Assembly (NCBI GenBank): GCA_963281255.1
Contig: OY725500.1
Location: forward strand, 2,108,001 to 2,172,000
Direction of reading: 5' to 3'
Origin: Aphrocallistes beatrix
Taxonomy: Eukaryota > Porifera > Hexactinellida > Sceptrulophora > Aphrocallistidae
Length of the DNA stretch: 64,000 bases
The notes below the pieces were generated by a model. That model searched no databases. It was not told the DNA's origin and saw nothing but the letters and a program-made list of their open reading frames with translations. Of the stretch, positions 35,816 to 47,398 are shown one piece after another (positions within the stretch are counted from its first letter, which is position 1; each line of letters starts with the position of its first letter). Both the position numbers and the translations under genes were made by a program.

Positions 35816-37014
35816 TTAAGGTTGGCCTTTCCTATGGGCATTTTGTTTTTTATCAAAAAATTGCCAAAAGCCCTTTTTAACCATTTTAGGATAACTAAAG
35901 GGGTTCTAAACAATAATTTTGATTTTTAGAATTTCAATGCCAATATTTCGCCACTTAGAGCCACTTGTACCACCTGGTGTCGCCTAAAAAAGGACACATT
36001 TTGTCTCATATCCATAAATTCTTTGAACCATGTCAGATCATCATTTTAATGCTAAATTCGTGCTCAGCACTAAATTTCGAGCAATTTGATATATACTATA
36101 TTGGAAATTTTTAGAGAAATTCTTTGGCTGCGGGTTCCTAGCAACGGCCAGGAATGTGAAAAAATTTATGGCCGTTGCTATGCACGGACATCCAAAAACT
36201 TCTCCAAATATGGTCAATATATATCAAATTGCTGGATATTTATTGCTGAGCCCGAATTTAGTTTTAAAATGATGATCTGACATGGTTTGAAGAAGTTATT
36301 GATCTCGAATTCCGGTGGACACTATCGAATGTGGTTATTTTTGGGTGGCCAGTCAGCAATGACCATTTTTTCCCACTTTTGATGGAGAAAAATTTGATAT
36401 ACCATATTTTGAAGTTAAGTAGTGCTATAAGTTGTCGAATAAGGATATTTGCATGTTATTTAATATTCCAAAGCAGTTAAAACTAATGGAAATTGAGGGA
36501 CATATATAAATATTTTCTAAATCCTATTTTCTGAGACTTTTTTTTCAGCAATTATAAAGGTGATTACTTTTTGTAAATTCAACATAGGGACGAAAACTTA
36601 ACTGTTTCTGATAGATCTCGAAGAGTAGAACATAATGAACAGACAGAATTTTGATAATACAAATAAAAAGAGAATTAAGAAAATAATCGTGTCAAAATTA
36701 CTAAAAATAAAATTCCTCGGGTGTTTTGGTGTGAATTTTTAACAATTTTCAAAATTTCAAAAATCTGTCTGTTCATTAGTTAGTTCATCGATTTATGAAT
36801 GAATTTGAAAAGTTTCTAATGGATTGTAAGCATATTGTTTCCGATTTCTTACTTGTAAAATGACCAAATTTTTTAATAATTTTTTTATCTCTGATTATTT
36901 CAATTATTAATGCAGTTTTGCAGATAACTCTGCGATTTAAATCTGCACTGGAAAAATTAAATGAATTGGTTGATAAAGTCCAAAGTTAGCTATTATAGGA
37001 GAGGCCAACCTTAA
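35816..37014 (+). mobile_element. Family B element, complete (1.2 kb), just upstream of the protease gene
   Basis: TTAA lies at 35816-35819 and 37011-37014, with ends GGTTGGCCTTTCCTAT and the near inverse ATAGGAGAGGCCAACC. It contains the shared inner hairpin GCAACGGCCAGGAATG (36131-36180). Its right end is 175 bases before the protease start codon, so any promoter there must be very short, overlap the repeat, or lie further upstream. Confidence 0.9.
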
Positions 37015-37188
37015 AAAAGTATGAAGTGAAATCTTACGTAAAGAACAAACACTTTTAGTAATTAAGATTTCAATGCTTGAACATGTTTCCTTTAGACTGG
37101 GGGTGCCCACTAAAGATTGTATTGCGGTTTTAATAGATGTCCTTTGTTATATTCTTTTGAATGATAAATTAGTTTATTTCATCATCTG

Positions 37189-38685
37189 ATGAATTTTAAC
37201 TTTAGTTCATTACTATCATATTCCTATATTTGCTACATATTACTTTTTTTGTGGTTTTCTCACCTCTGGAAAATTTATATATGGTATAGACAGTATTCAC
37301 TAATTAATAAAGTTGATAAAGTTCCTAGTGAAATTCGTACCTCTTTTAATGATAATGAACTAATAAAAGCCAAGAATTATCAGAAAGAACTTCTCAGATT
37401 TTCTTTCTTTCATTCATTCTATAGTCAATTTGAGCTTACTTTCATATTGTGCAATGGCCTAATCGTGTATTCATGGAACATTGCTGGCTTTATATGTAAT
37501 TATTTTGGGTTTGATGCAACAAATGAAATTTTTCATACACAGATTTGGACTCTGCTCACTAATACTATTTTTTTAATTTTGAACCAACCTTGGAAATTGT
37601 ACAAAACTTTTATTTTAGAAGAGAAGCATGGCTTTAATAAAATGACTCTAGGAATTTATGTAAAGGATAGTTTTAAAGCTTGGATTATTAGTAATATTAT
37701 TGAAATGCCTGCTGTTGCTATATTGATCCTTTCTGTAAAGTATGGTGGTGAATATGTTTTTTTTTATACTTGGTTTTCCATATCTATTATCATTCTAGCC
37801 CTTTTGTGGATATATCCAACATGGATCGCACCATTATTTGATAAATATACAGCTCTTGAGCCTGGAGATCTTCGAAGTAAGATTGAACAACTCTCGTTAC
37901 GCATTTCATTTCCCTTATCTGAAATATACATTGTTGATAGCTCCCGGAAAACATCTCATTCAAACGCATATTTCTATGGTTTTGGTAGTAACAAAAGAAT
38001 TGTATTGTTTGATACCCTTTTAAATAAAGGATCTCAAGAGATGGTATTACTAAGGTGTCGTTCTGAGAGTTCAGATAATCTAGAAACAAGTCTCAGAAGT
38101 GGGAATAATTCTATAGAAGGATCTTTAGGTCAAGCTACTTTAGATTCAGGAATACATGTAAAGAGCAATAATAATGAATCTTTAAATGAATCATCAATGA
38201 CAAGTGTAGCTAATGATTCAGAATATATGAATAGTCAAGAAATTCTGGCAGTTATTGCTCATGAACTTGGACATTGGTTTTACAACCACAATTTAAAATC
38301 ACTAGTTTTAAACGAATTAGTTCTTTTAGCATATTGTTTATTTTTCTCTTCATTACTGCGAAATACCGAATTATACATATGTTTTGGATTTGATGAAACT
38401 CAACCAATCATAATAGGCTTTGTCGTTATTTTTGGATTTATTTTTGCTCCTTTTGATCTAATTTTGTCATTCCTAATCAATCAGTTAATTAGAAGTTTTG
38501 AATTTTCTGCTGATAAATATGCAACTCAAATGAATTTAGGAAGATTTCTCTCGTCCGCTCTCATTAAGCTCACTCGTGACAACAAATCTTTTCCTGTCGA
38601 TGATCCACTTTACTCTGTGTTTTACAAAAGTCACCCATCTACTCTAGAGAGAATATTAGCAATTAAATCTTATAAAGTTGAATAA
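37189..38685 (+). CDS. ZMPSTE24: CAAX prenyl protease 1 / Ste24-type zinc metalloprotease
   Basis: This 498-residue integral membrane zinc protease removes the last three residues of farnesylated CAAX proteins in the ER and inner nuclear membrane. The ATG at 37189 gives an N-terminal hydrophobic segment (about residues 5-27) and then the family order: EEKHGFN, DYIAPLFDK-like (WIAPLFDKYTAL), SHSNAYFYGF (about 255-265), KRIVLFDTLL, HELGH at 358-362 (zinc ligands H358 and H362, catalytic E359) and FEFSADKYA with the third ligand E438, ending SHPSTLERILAIKSYK. Several further hydrophobic segments fit the multi-pass family. Length is close to the human protein (about 475). A Ser/Asn-rich stretch at about 290-345 lies where the family is variable. 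There is no intron and no stop. The stop codon overlaps an AATAAA (38681-38686). A retrocopy cannot be excluded, but the frame and catalytic residues look functional. Confidence 0.95.
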   Translation: MNFNFSSLLSYSYICYILLFLWFSHLWKIYIWYRQYSLINKVDKVPSEIRTSFNDNELIKAKNYQKELLRFSFFHSFYSQFELTFILCNGLIVYSWNIAGFICNYFGFDATNEIFHTQIWTLLTNTIFLILNQPWKLYKTFILEEKHGFNKMTLGIYVKDSFKAWIISNIIEMPAVAILILSVKYGGEYVFFYTWFSISIIILALLWIYPTWIAPLFDKYTALEPGDLRSKIEQLSLRISFPLSEIYIVDSSRKTSHSNAYFYGFGSNKRIVLFDTLLNKGSQEMVLLRCRSESSDNLETSLRSGNNSIEGSLGQATLDSGIHVKSNNNESLNESSMTSVANDSEYMNSQEILAVIAHELGHWFYNHNLKSLVLNELVLLAYCLFFSSLLRNTELYICFGFDETQPIIIGFVVIFGFIFAPFDLILSFLINQLIRSFEFSADKYATQMNLGRFLSSALIKLTRDNKSFPVDDPLYSVFYKSHPSTLERILAIKSYKVE

Positions 38686-39322
38686 AAGAAACCAACACAT
38701 TCATATTTTTTGTGAAATTTATGAAATTTTTTCGATGATAAATATTTTATACTACTTGTATTTAGTTCTAAGTTGATTTGGAGTCAAACTTTGAGGTCAA
38801 GTAGATGTAAACGTAGTATTTTGCTATTTATTAATCTAAATTGATTTATCACCTATAAATTTAATTACATGTCTCGCATTATTATGACGAATAGGCCAGT
38901 TATCATTAAATTAACATAACTGCCATGTCTTGCTTAAAAAAAATGAATTCTAACCATTTGATCTTTTGTGCATTGTCTTATGTATGGGACCAAAATTTTA
39001 AAAAGAGCGAATGCTATGAAAATGGACCGATTTCGAAAATTTCAAAAAGCATTGTTTTTGAGAAGTGTGCTTGTCAAACTTATTTATTATCCACCTAAAA
39101 ACACAAAGCCTCCTTGGGGGCTTTGGGGTTTCAAATTATCAAACCACTAATCCTTTGCAACAGCTTTACTCAGCGAGTATTCATGCTATTCTTATTTTAA
39201 TAAATAAACTCGGGGCAGAATAGACTTAGCAAGTTCCTTGACCAATCAAGGCTTTTTTGAAATTTTCAAAATAGAACTACATTACTAAATCTTTCATCTA
39301 GGGGTGTTTCCAATATTCAAGC
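38686..39322. other. Downstream region of the protease gene, no further gene seen
   Basis: AT-rich. The GC-richer piece CAAAGCCTCCTTGGGGGCTT (39105-39124) can form a short hairpin. The open frame 38968-39150 has no known domain. Confidence 0.45.
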
Positions 39323-40760
39323 CAGTGGCGGATCCAGGTGGTCCCGGGGCCCCCTTTGAGAACTAGTAAACTTAATGCACTCGTGAAATGATAGTACTAT
39401 CCATAATAATTAAGTATAAAAATAACGGTGCAATTATAGAATCTTACACCCCCCACCTTTTTTAAAGCTACCATCTTATGCATTTGTGCGTTAATAGAAC
39501 TCGATGAAAGAAGCAAAATGAGCCCATAATAACCAAAATCGGACCAAATTTGACAAAGTTATAGCATAATTTCACTCATAAGCCAACTCTATTGGAGAAA
39601 TGATGTTATACAATAGAAGCCATCTACACTCATAGTAAAACGTACTATACAATACTTTACGCTATGCATACTTGATCTTGCATGTCTTCACATGAAATGA
39701 CAAAACAGATACTTTTATAAGTTGCTATTTTTGAATTCACTTTTGACAATTCATTATTTAATTATAAACTATGGTATATACATGTGGTAACAGTTTACTT
39801 TTTTACCGATGTTGAATTATTTACTGTTGGTAATTTGCAGCCAACTCTTGTATTCAATAAAGTCAGCGGTTTTCAACCTTTTTTGCACCTGGACCCTAAA
39901 GTAAAATATTCTTATATTATGTGAACCCTCTTATATCTTCCGTGGAGGGATCCATGATCCCAGGGAACCACAGAATTAAGAGTTGTACACTAGCATTAAA
40001 TACGACAGTATTCAACCTATTTTCAGATTTCTACTTTTTAAAAAACCAAAGCCGCCGAAGGGGATCTTTGAGCTGCCAAAATCGTAATATAGAGAAACAA
40101 CTTGCAAAGGGATCTTTTCGCAAAATTTCCAACTCCCATCATTTATGCTATCCTCATTTTCTTGGTGGAATGTTTATTCTTATCCTTACATCCATTCTGA
40201 ATCTGAATTAATCTGAATTACGATCGTGTGGCCTGTTTAAACTTTGTTCAGATGGCTGTCCGGCAGTTTGTGAAATCAATGCAGATGTAATCGAGTAATT
40301 CAAAACTCGTACAAATAAGCTAACATTTCTAGGCATCACTTTTTGTTTAGGTAATACACAATGCAGCAGATTGCATGCACCATTTGAAACACATGATACA
40401 ACTAGTCGCATGTAAGATTTTTGCATTGTATATGACTGAGTCAAAACAGTAAGATAAAAGTTAAATACATGTCTGTTTTGTCATTTCATGTGAAGACATG
40501 CAAGATCAAGTGTGCATAACGTAAAATATTGTAGTACGTTTTACTATGAGTGTAGATGGCTTCTATCGTATAACATCATTTCTCCATAGAGTTTGGCTTA
40601 TGAGTGAAATTATGCTATAACTTTGTCAAATTTGGTCCAATTTTGGTTATTATGGGCTCATTTTGCTTCTTTCATCGAGTTCTATTAACGCACAAATGGA
40701 TAAGATGGTAGCTTTAAAAAAGGTGGGGGTGTAAGATTCTATAATTGTTCCAAAATAACT
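39323..40760. mobile_element. Fold-back repeat with hAT-like end
   Basis: About 275 bases at 39434-39710 recur inverted at 40472-40749 with roughly 5% differences. Key pieces are TACACCCCCCACC, GAGCCCATAATAACC, GATCTTGCATGTCTTCAC. The left border region has CAGTGGCGGATCCAGG at 39323, a typical hAT terminus, but no matching right terminus is seen. The centre (39711-40471) holds CAGCGGTTTTCAACCTTTT at 39864, which resembles another hAT terminus, and a decayed TGCATGCA piece at 40360-40430. Confidence 0.6.
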
Positions 40761-41039
40761 TTTAATAGTGAATCATTGTTAATATTTTTCAGTTATTCTC
40801 GCAAAAAACAGCATTAGTAAAATCTAGAATAGCCTAGACCACTGAAATATGAGGAAGGTAGGTGCTGACATAGGCGCCGATATTTTTTGGTATCCTTTCA
40901 AAATATGGGGGGGGGGGCAAAAATGTTATCTCTCTATCTCATTATTAATATTCATTAACCAGTAGAAAAACTAGATTTAATGTAGTTTTCCAATAAATTT
41001 ATTATATTAATTAAAATCTTGACTAATTATACCGAATTT
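40761..41039. other. Unassigned spacer
   Basis: It contains a run of G (10 G at about 40908-40917) next to ATAGGCGCCGATA. No gene. Confidence 0.4.
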
Positions 41040-41046
41040 GTTGTTC

Positions 41047-42112
41047 CATAGCCTACTCTAATAATGCCTCACAGTAGACTGAAAATTATGGACTAGGGAT
41101 GAAGTAGTAGCCGAATGGATTAATACACGATTAGCCTAAAATCGTTAACCATGTAGAATAGTCATTAAGAATGTATTACCAGCATATATAAACATGGTAT
41201 CAAAGTACACATATCCGTTGTTAAAATTTCGATTAGTCATCATATCATTGCGCAACAGGTCATTCTAAAGACAATTTTAGCGATTTTCTAAGCTGTTTTA
41301 ACCCTATTTCTAAATGGTATTGAGGTGTGATTTGTGTGTAGGACCAAGATTAGTACCAGGTGATTTGAATAATTTCGAAATTTTCAATGGAATGTTGTTG
41401 CATTCCTACGTTGCTATAGTAAAGCATTTTGGTCAGTTTGGGCCATTTCATGCAAACTGTAATGATTAGAGCTCCAAATTTGATTGTGTTTGATAGGCAA
41501 TGGACTACTTCCTATTAGGTAATAATACAACTTGAACTTCTAAATTCAAGGAGTTTTGAGTTATGGGTTGATTTTAAGATTGTGACCAAACACTAAATTG
41601 TCGCATAGCTCTGTAGTCTGTGAATTTAGAAGTAAAATTTGTATTATCACCTAATAGGAAGTAGCCAATTGCCTATCGAATACGATCAAATTGTAAGACC
41701 TAGTTCTTACAGTTTGCTTGAAATGGCCCAAACTGACCAAAATGCTTTACCATAGCAACGTAGGAATGCAACAACATTCCATTGAAAATTTCTAAATTAT
41801 TCAAATCACCTTGTACTAATCTTGGTTCTACACAAAAATCACACCTTAATACCATTTAGAAATAGGGTTAAAACAGCTTAGAAAATCGCTAAAATTGTCC
41901 TTAGAATGACCTGTTGCGCAATGATATGATGACTAATCGAAATTTTAACAACGGATATATGTACTTTGATGCCATGTTTATATATGCTTGTAATACATTC
42001 TTAATGCCTATTCTGCATGGTTAACGATTTTAGGCTAATCGTGTATTCATCCATTCGGCTATTACCGCATCCTTGGTTATTTTACTGTGAGGCATTATTA
42101 GAGTAGGCTATG
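41047..42112. mobile_element. Family E element, second copy (1066 bp)
   Basis: It starts CATAGCCTACTCTAATAATG and ends with the inverse. The flanking 7-bp duplication GTTGTTC is perfect (41040-41046 and 42113-42119). The arms are inverted over about 500 bases (for example TTGCGCAACAGGTCATTC at 41240 and its inverse near 41910). The length equals the copy at 12246-13311. No protein is encoded. Confidence 0.9.
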
Positions 42113-42119
42113 GTTGTTC

Positions 42120-42410
42120 TTTATTTGTTCTATTCGTCCATTTCATCATCTAATTCTAATAATCTTGCTTTGTCTCTATGTAAATTGAGGATAACTAAAT
42201 TATTCACTCTTGCTTGCCCCTGTGAGTTTCTGAGATACGTTTTTAGTTTAGAATTGAAAAGCTCTGCTCAGCTCCATAGGTAGAATCTGAAAATAAATTC
42301 CATAGCAAGAAATTTCGTGACCAATGTGTTTATAAAGGTTGAATGAAAAGTTTATTCTTTGCGGGTCTGTCACCTTAATAAAATTTGTTTGTCTTTTTTC
42401 ACTAATTTTG
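42120..42410. other. Unassigned spacer
   Basis: No gene and no recognised repeat. Confidence 0.4.
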
Positions 42411-44348
42411 TTAAGGATACCGCCCTCGAAAAATCTTGACTGGCGTAAAAAAAAACTGCAAAATGTTTTATTGCTAATTTTATTGTATTACTGATCGGTC
42501 CACCATCTGATAGCACTATTTGGACGGCATTTTTTTGTATTTTTTGCGAAATAACCCCCTAAAGTTTAGCGCTAATAAAAATTGAAAATTATTAGAGGAT
42601 TTTGACTCATTTACCAGTTAGTTTTTAACTTATTTGATATTTTTTTAATGATATGAACCTTCACATTGTATTAGCACCTTTGGAGATTATAAAACACAAA
42701 GATTTAAAAGAATGGGCAAATAAAATCCAAACAAAATAGCTCTATAAGGGAGTTCATTTATATAATCCTCGGGAAATCGCAAGTTTGATCTCAGATATTT
42801 AGCGATCACTGGGTCAGAAATAAAATTCTGATCGTTTCAAAAAAAAATTTGTCCAGATCCGACCATTTGTTCTTGAGATATCGCATATTATAGGTAAAGT
42901 TCGGCCATAATATCCCTCTAAGGTCCCGAAAGAGGCTGATGTCATATCTTAAAAACTATTGTAGATATATCATATATTATATCCTTAAATAAAAGGATAT
43001 ATGCGAAAATATATAGGTTCCTCGAACATTCCTTTGTCAAAAAATAAATAATTCTCGACTTATCATTGATTTAATTGTAATACAAATTCTATGGAGAACT
43101 TTGAATCTATTAGAAAATGGCGAATCTAATCATTAAATATGTGTCCAAATTTAGCTATTATGTTAAATAGTGAATACAATTGCCGTTAATAATATGTACA
43201 GAAAAATTGGAGAACTTTTGATAATTATTTTGAAAGTTCTGGCCTTGGACCTCGCAGATTCGGTCAAAAACCCCCATTTAGGGTCCAAAAAGAGATATCT
43301 CTCTATCTTTGTAAATACAAGTCCAAATTCTTAGTTCTCACTTCCTAATATACTTTTTACTAGTGTACATATATGATTCTTTGATAATAATTACACTACA
43401 CCCTATGGAATGTTAAGTTTGAGATTTTTGTCATATGATGACGTAGCATTTTTCGAAAATCCTAACTTCGAAACTAAAAGTCGTAGACTTTCGCTCTAAC
43501 TTCCTAATATACTTTTTGGAAGCTTTTTATTCATTCTAAACTGATAGATTATACTTCGCAGTGCCAGGAATTTGAAATATTATCTACAATTATCTCAAAA
43601 TATTCGGAGTTAGGGGCCTCAAGGAAATTTGTGGATTTTCAGGGTACTTTTGCTATTTTTGGTAAATATTTGGCTTTAATATACCTAAATCAGCAGTATG
43701 GATGCGAATAAATGTCTGTGGATGCTTATGTGCATTATTAATAACTCATTTTACATTCTTCTTAACACCTAAACTTAAAATCTCTATATCTCGGGACTTT
43801 AAAATTTCATAATTGACCGTCTTTACAGAATTATTTCTCAAATTTGGTTTGAGATAGAAGTTTGAAAATTTCAAGAGTTGTTTCATATCATTAGGCGATG
43901 AGCGTAGGACCACCATTTTTTGGATATATTCTAACTCGGTGATTTTATTCATGATTTCCCCAAAAAAAACAGACATTTTTGGCCCTTTTTTTTCGGACAC
44001 CGATAAAATTTACAATATTTGTCATTTTAACTTTCTTCTGGTGCTATGAAGTTGCAAATATGGTAGACTATCTATGATTCGATTTTGGAAGCGTTTGATT
44101 CCTTGGTATGTCCTAAACAATTCATTGAGTGCCTAAATTTCTACCATTAAGATGTGCTAGCGGAAAATTTAAAAAACAGACTTTGAGACACTGTATCTCA
44201 AAATCTAGAAATGAGAATCAAAAACGGTTTGGAATGTGCCAGTATTTCTTGATGGAGATACCTCCCCACGCTTAACATCTCTTATAGCTCTACTTTCATC
44301 GTATGCTGTAATGCAAATCATATGTTTTTTCGAGGGCGGTATCCTTAA
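42411..44348 (+). mobile_element. Family A element (subtype I), complete
   Basis: TTAA lies at 42411-42414 and 44345-44348, with ends GGATACCGCCCTCG and the inverse. The sequence is almost the same as 20895-22842, differing by scattered bases. The recurring minus-strand frame (43746-44000) is present, with a short internal deletion relative to 5297-5560. Confidence 0.9.
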
Positions 44349-44524
44349 TCTTTCATTAATTTTGCTAGTCTTTAAACTAATTTTGGTAGTAGTGAGATGT
44401 TAGTAATTTCACAAATGTATAACACATTTTGGGAGACATACATTTTACTAAAATTGTAAGTGAAATAATTAGAATCCTTTTAAAATTTAGTAATTAACAT
44501 GATTAGTGTACATACAGATATGGT
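44349..44524. other. Unassigned spacer
   Basis: No gene. Confidence 0.4.
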
Positions 44525-44746
44525 TTAAGGTTGGTATTGCCTATGGAGGATTTGTCTTTTATCATAAATTTCTCAAACTTAACATTTTTAGACCCCTGTA
44601 GGAATTTTAAACATTATTTCAATTTTTGTAACTCCAATGCTAATATTTTGCCACTTAATGCCACGTGTACCTCCTTAGTGCCGCTCTAAAAGAACATATT
44701 TTTGAAGAGAAATGTCCCATATCTATAACTTCTTTTAGGCATGCCA

Positions 44747-44929
44747 GATCATCATTTTAATGTTGAATTCGTGTTCAGCACTGAATTTCCTCCTATTTAA
44801 TTTATATATTGACCATATTTGGAATTTTTGGTTGTCCGTGACAACCAAAAATTCCAAATATGGTCAATATATAAATTAAATAGGAGGAAATTCAGTGCTG
44901 AACACGAATTCAGCATTAAAATAATGATC
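44747..44929. repeat. Near-perfect palindrome, 90-base arms, 3-base centre
   Basis: The centre is GGTTGTC-CGT-GACAACC at 44830-44846. Arms extend outward to AGATCATCATTTTAATG on the left and CATTAAAATAATGATCT on the right with only about two mismatches. In other B copies the same place has a longer spacer with GCAACGGCCAGG arms and weaker symmetry. Confidence 0.9.
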
Positions 44930-45390
44930 TGCGTTCCTTAAAAGAAGTTATAGATATCGGATTCCACCGACATTATGGGACGTGATCCTTCTGGGGGCAC
45001 CAGTCATGCTGACAGGTTTTCCACACTTTTATAGGTGTAATGGTGTCAAAAATTTGGATATACCATATTATGAAGTTAAGAACTGCTATATGTTATTGAA
45101 TAAGATGTTTGCAAGCTATTTAATATTACGATACAGTTAATACTAATGGGAATTGTGGGATTTACACTTAAGTGGAATAACTTTTATAAGTGAAATAACT
45201 TTTCGTATATTCAACCTAGAAACGAAAAACGGTTTTTGAATATTTCGACGATGAGTAACTCCGGTACAGACAACTTTTTGATACTACGAATCAAAAGATA
45301 ATAAATAAATAAAATATTGCTCGAGTGTTTCAATCCAAATTTTTACCAATTTTCAAATTTTCAAAAAGTTGTCTGCACCAGAGTTAGATC

Positions 45391-46219
45391 CAGTGGCAGC
45401 GCCAAGGGGGTGCTGGGAGGTGCTATAGCACCCCCTAAAATTCTGTCAGCACCCCACTGGGGGTGCTGACAGAATTTCAAGGGATATCTATGCCTTTATT
45501 CTATTTAAGTTTAATAGCATAACTAATAAACTGGAATACATAGGGGTCTAAAGTATTTATTATTTATAAATACGTATTATTGATTATACTAACAAGTATT
45601 CCATCAACATTGGTTATTTTAATTGAATCCTTCGACATGTTTGCGAAAACTTTTCCATAAAAACATCGTAATCCACATTTCGATCTGTGAGAGCCATTAA
45701 CCCCAGCCCTGAGAGCCTCTGCTCTAACATTGAATTTCTTAACCACGTTTTACTCGACGGAGGGAGCTGAGACTCCTTTCACACGAAGCTGTAGTGATCG
45801 GAAGTACCAATGATATCAGACTAAGTTCGTATAAGATAGGAAGTGGTTTGGCATTAACTGATATAATCTGATGCAGCTCCCAGAAACTTAATTAATACCT
45901 GAAATTTTCACGCAACAGCCCAATAGTGAGATAGGAGTGTTAATAAACAATATAATTATAATTTAGCACTTAGTGATTAGCTTTTAAGGTTTTCCTATTG
46001 CTTATTAATTTATGTTGAATATTTTAGAACACTAGATTTGAGTAACACTTAAAATCATTAATACTTTCTATGTTAAACCAGCGCACGTGTTATATAACAA
46101 TGCACAAATACTTATTCAAGCATTCAGGTTGGCTATGAACTGAATTATGCTTTCACCCCCTGAAAATGATCAGAACCCCCCATTGCACCCCCTCTTGCGA
46201 TGCGCTAGCGCCGCCACTG
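45391..46219. mobile_element. hAT-type non-autonomous element (829 bp)
   Basis: The ends CAGTGGCAGCGCCA and TAGCGCCGCCACTG are inverted repeats with a few differences. The 8-bp duplication GTTAGATC is perfect (45383-45390 and 46220-46227). Subterminal GGGGGTGCTG/CAGCACCCC repeats at 45407-45470 can pair. No transposase is seen; the minus frame 45564-45746 has no known domain. Confidence 0.88.
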
Positions 46220-47398
46220 GTTAGATCACCATATAATGAAAACATTTGGAAAGTTTGTAAAAGGATATATTTATATAAATATTGTGTCCGATTTTTTCCC
46301 TGAAAGTTGACCAATTTCAAAAAATAGTTTTTTTCATTTATATTTCTTTATTGATTGATGCATAGCCTGCTCAATATAAGGCCTGGTATCAAATGTACCA
46401 TTGTTGAAGTAGAGGATGGGAATTTACATTCTTAAAAATCTATCTGCTTAGCTTATAAGCTATTTAATGTACTTAAAACTGCCATTTCCTGATATTATCT
46501 ACTCCCAATATACGTAATTGAATTCAACTTTATTAATTTCAATATCATTCAGAAAAACAATATTTTGCTTCATTTGTAACAAACTATGTTAAAATAGCAG
46601 TAAATAGACGTTTGTGATAGCTCGCTCTCATCTCTTTCTATCCTCGTATTCTACCCTCGATCTCTTAGTCTTCGTCAATATTTAATTTCCAACTCTTTCG
46701 TGGGTATGACGGCCTCAAACAATTTTGATAAATCCCGAATTAATGACCATAATGTGACAACAATTTAATATGACTAGCATTAATCCACTCTGACCTTCGA
46801 TTAGTCGACAAGATGCTAAATTTTAGATGAGTGAGTAGCCTGCGTTAAAAACGTTACTTTCGAGTACAAAATCGACTTTATTAGTAGTCGGGTAATGCCT
46901 CTCCAGCATCGATTTCTTTCGACTTCGTAATTTTCGCGCGCGCCAAGCTGTGTGGACTTCTTTTCTCCGGATTCTATCGTGTTGCTGCGATGTCTTCACT
47001 CTTCTCAACCGCGTACTAGACAGAACTGTTTCTACAGTAGAGAAAGTCTTGCCAACTTATCATCAAGAGCTGAATTGAGAATCCCGAGTTTTCAATATGA
47101 TTTCAGTCGAATGATTTATGAAACAGGGCAAAGAGTATTTCCAACTATATTCCTAGTATTAGATACCTTGTCACATGTTGTACTATGATCTTTTCTCTTC
47201 TTATCCGCCTGTTTGCTTAGACAATCGAAATATACAAGATATCGTAGTTATCTTCTCATAGAGTATATCATCAATTGCTATAAATTCACCAGGCACAATC
47301 TTCGGGAAATAAATTTCAGTGGTTTCAAAGGGAACCAGTCAACTCGTACCAGCTACCAAAATTTTCTGAATGTTAACTCGGAACAGAATCAAAGAGGA

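Noticed and set aside
37790..38089. Minus-strand and +2 frames inside the Ste24 gene
   Set aside because: They are shadows of the conserved plus-strand coding sequence.
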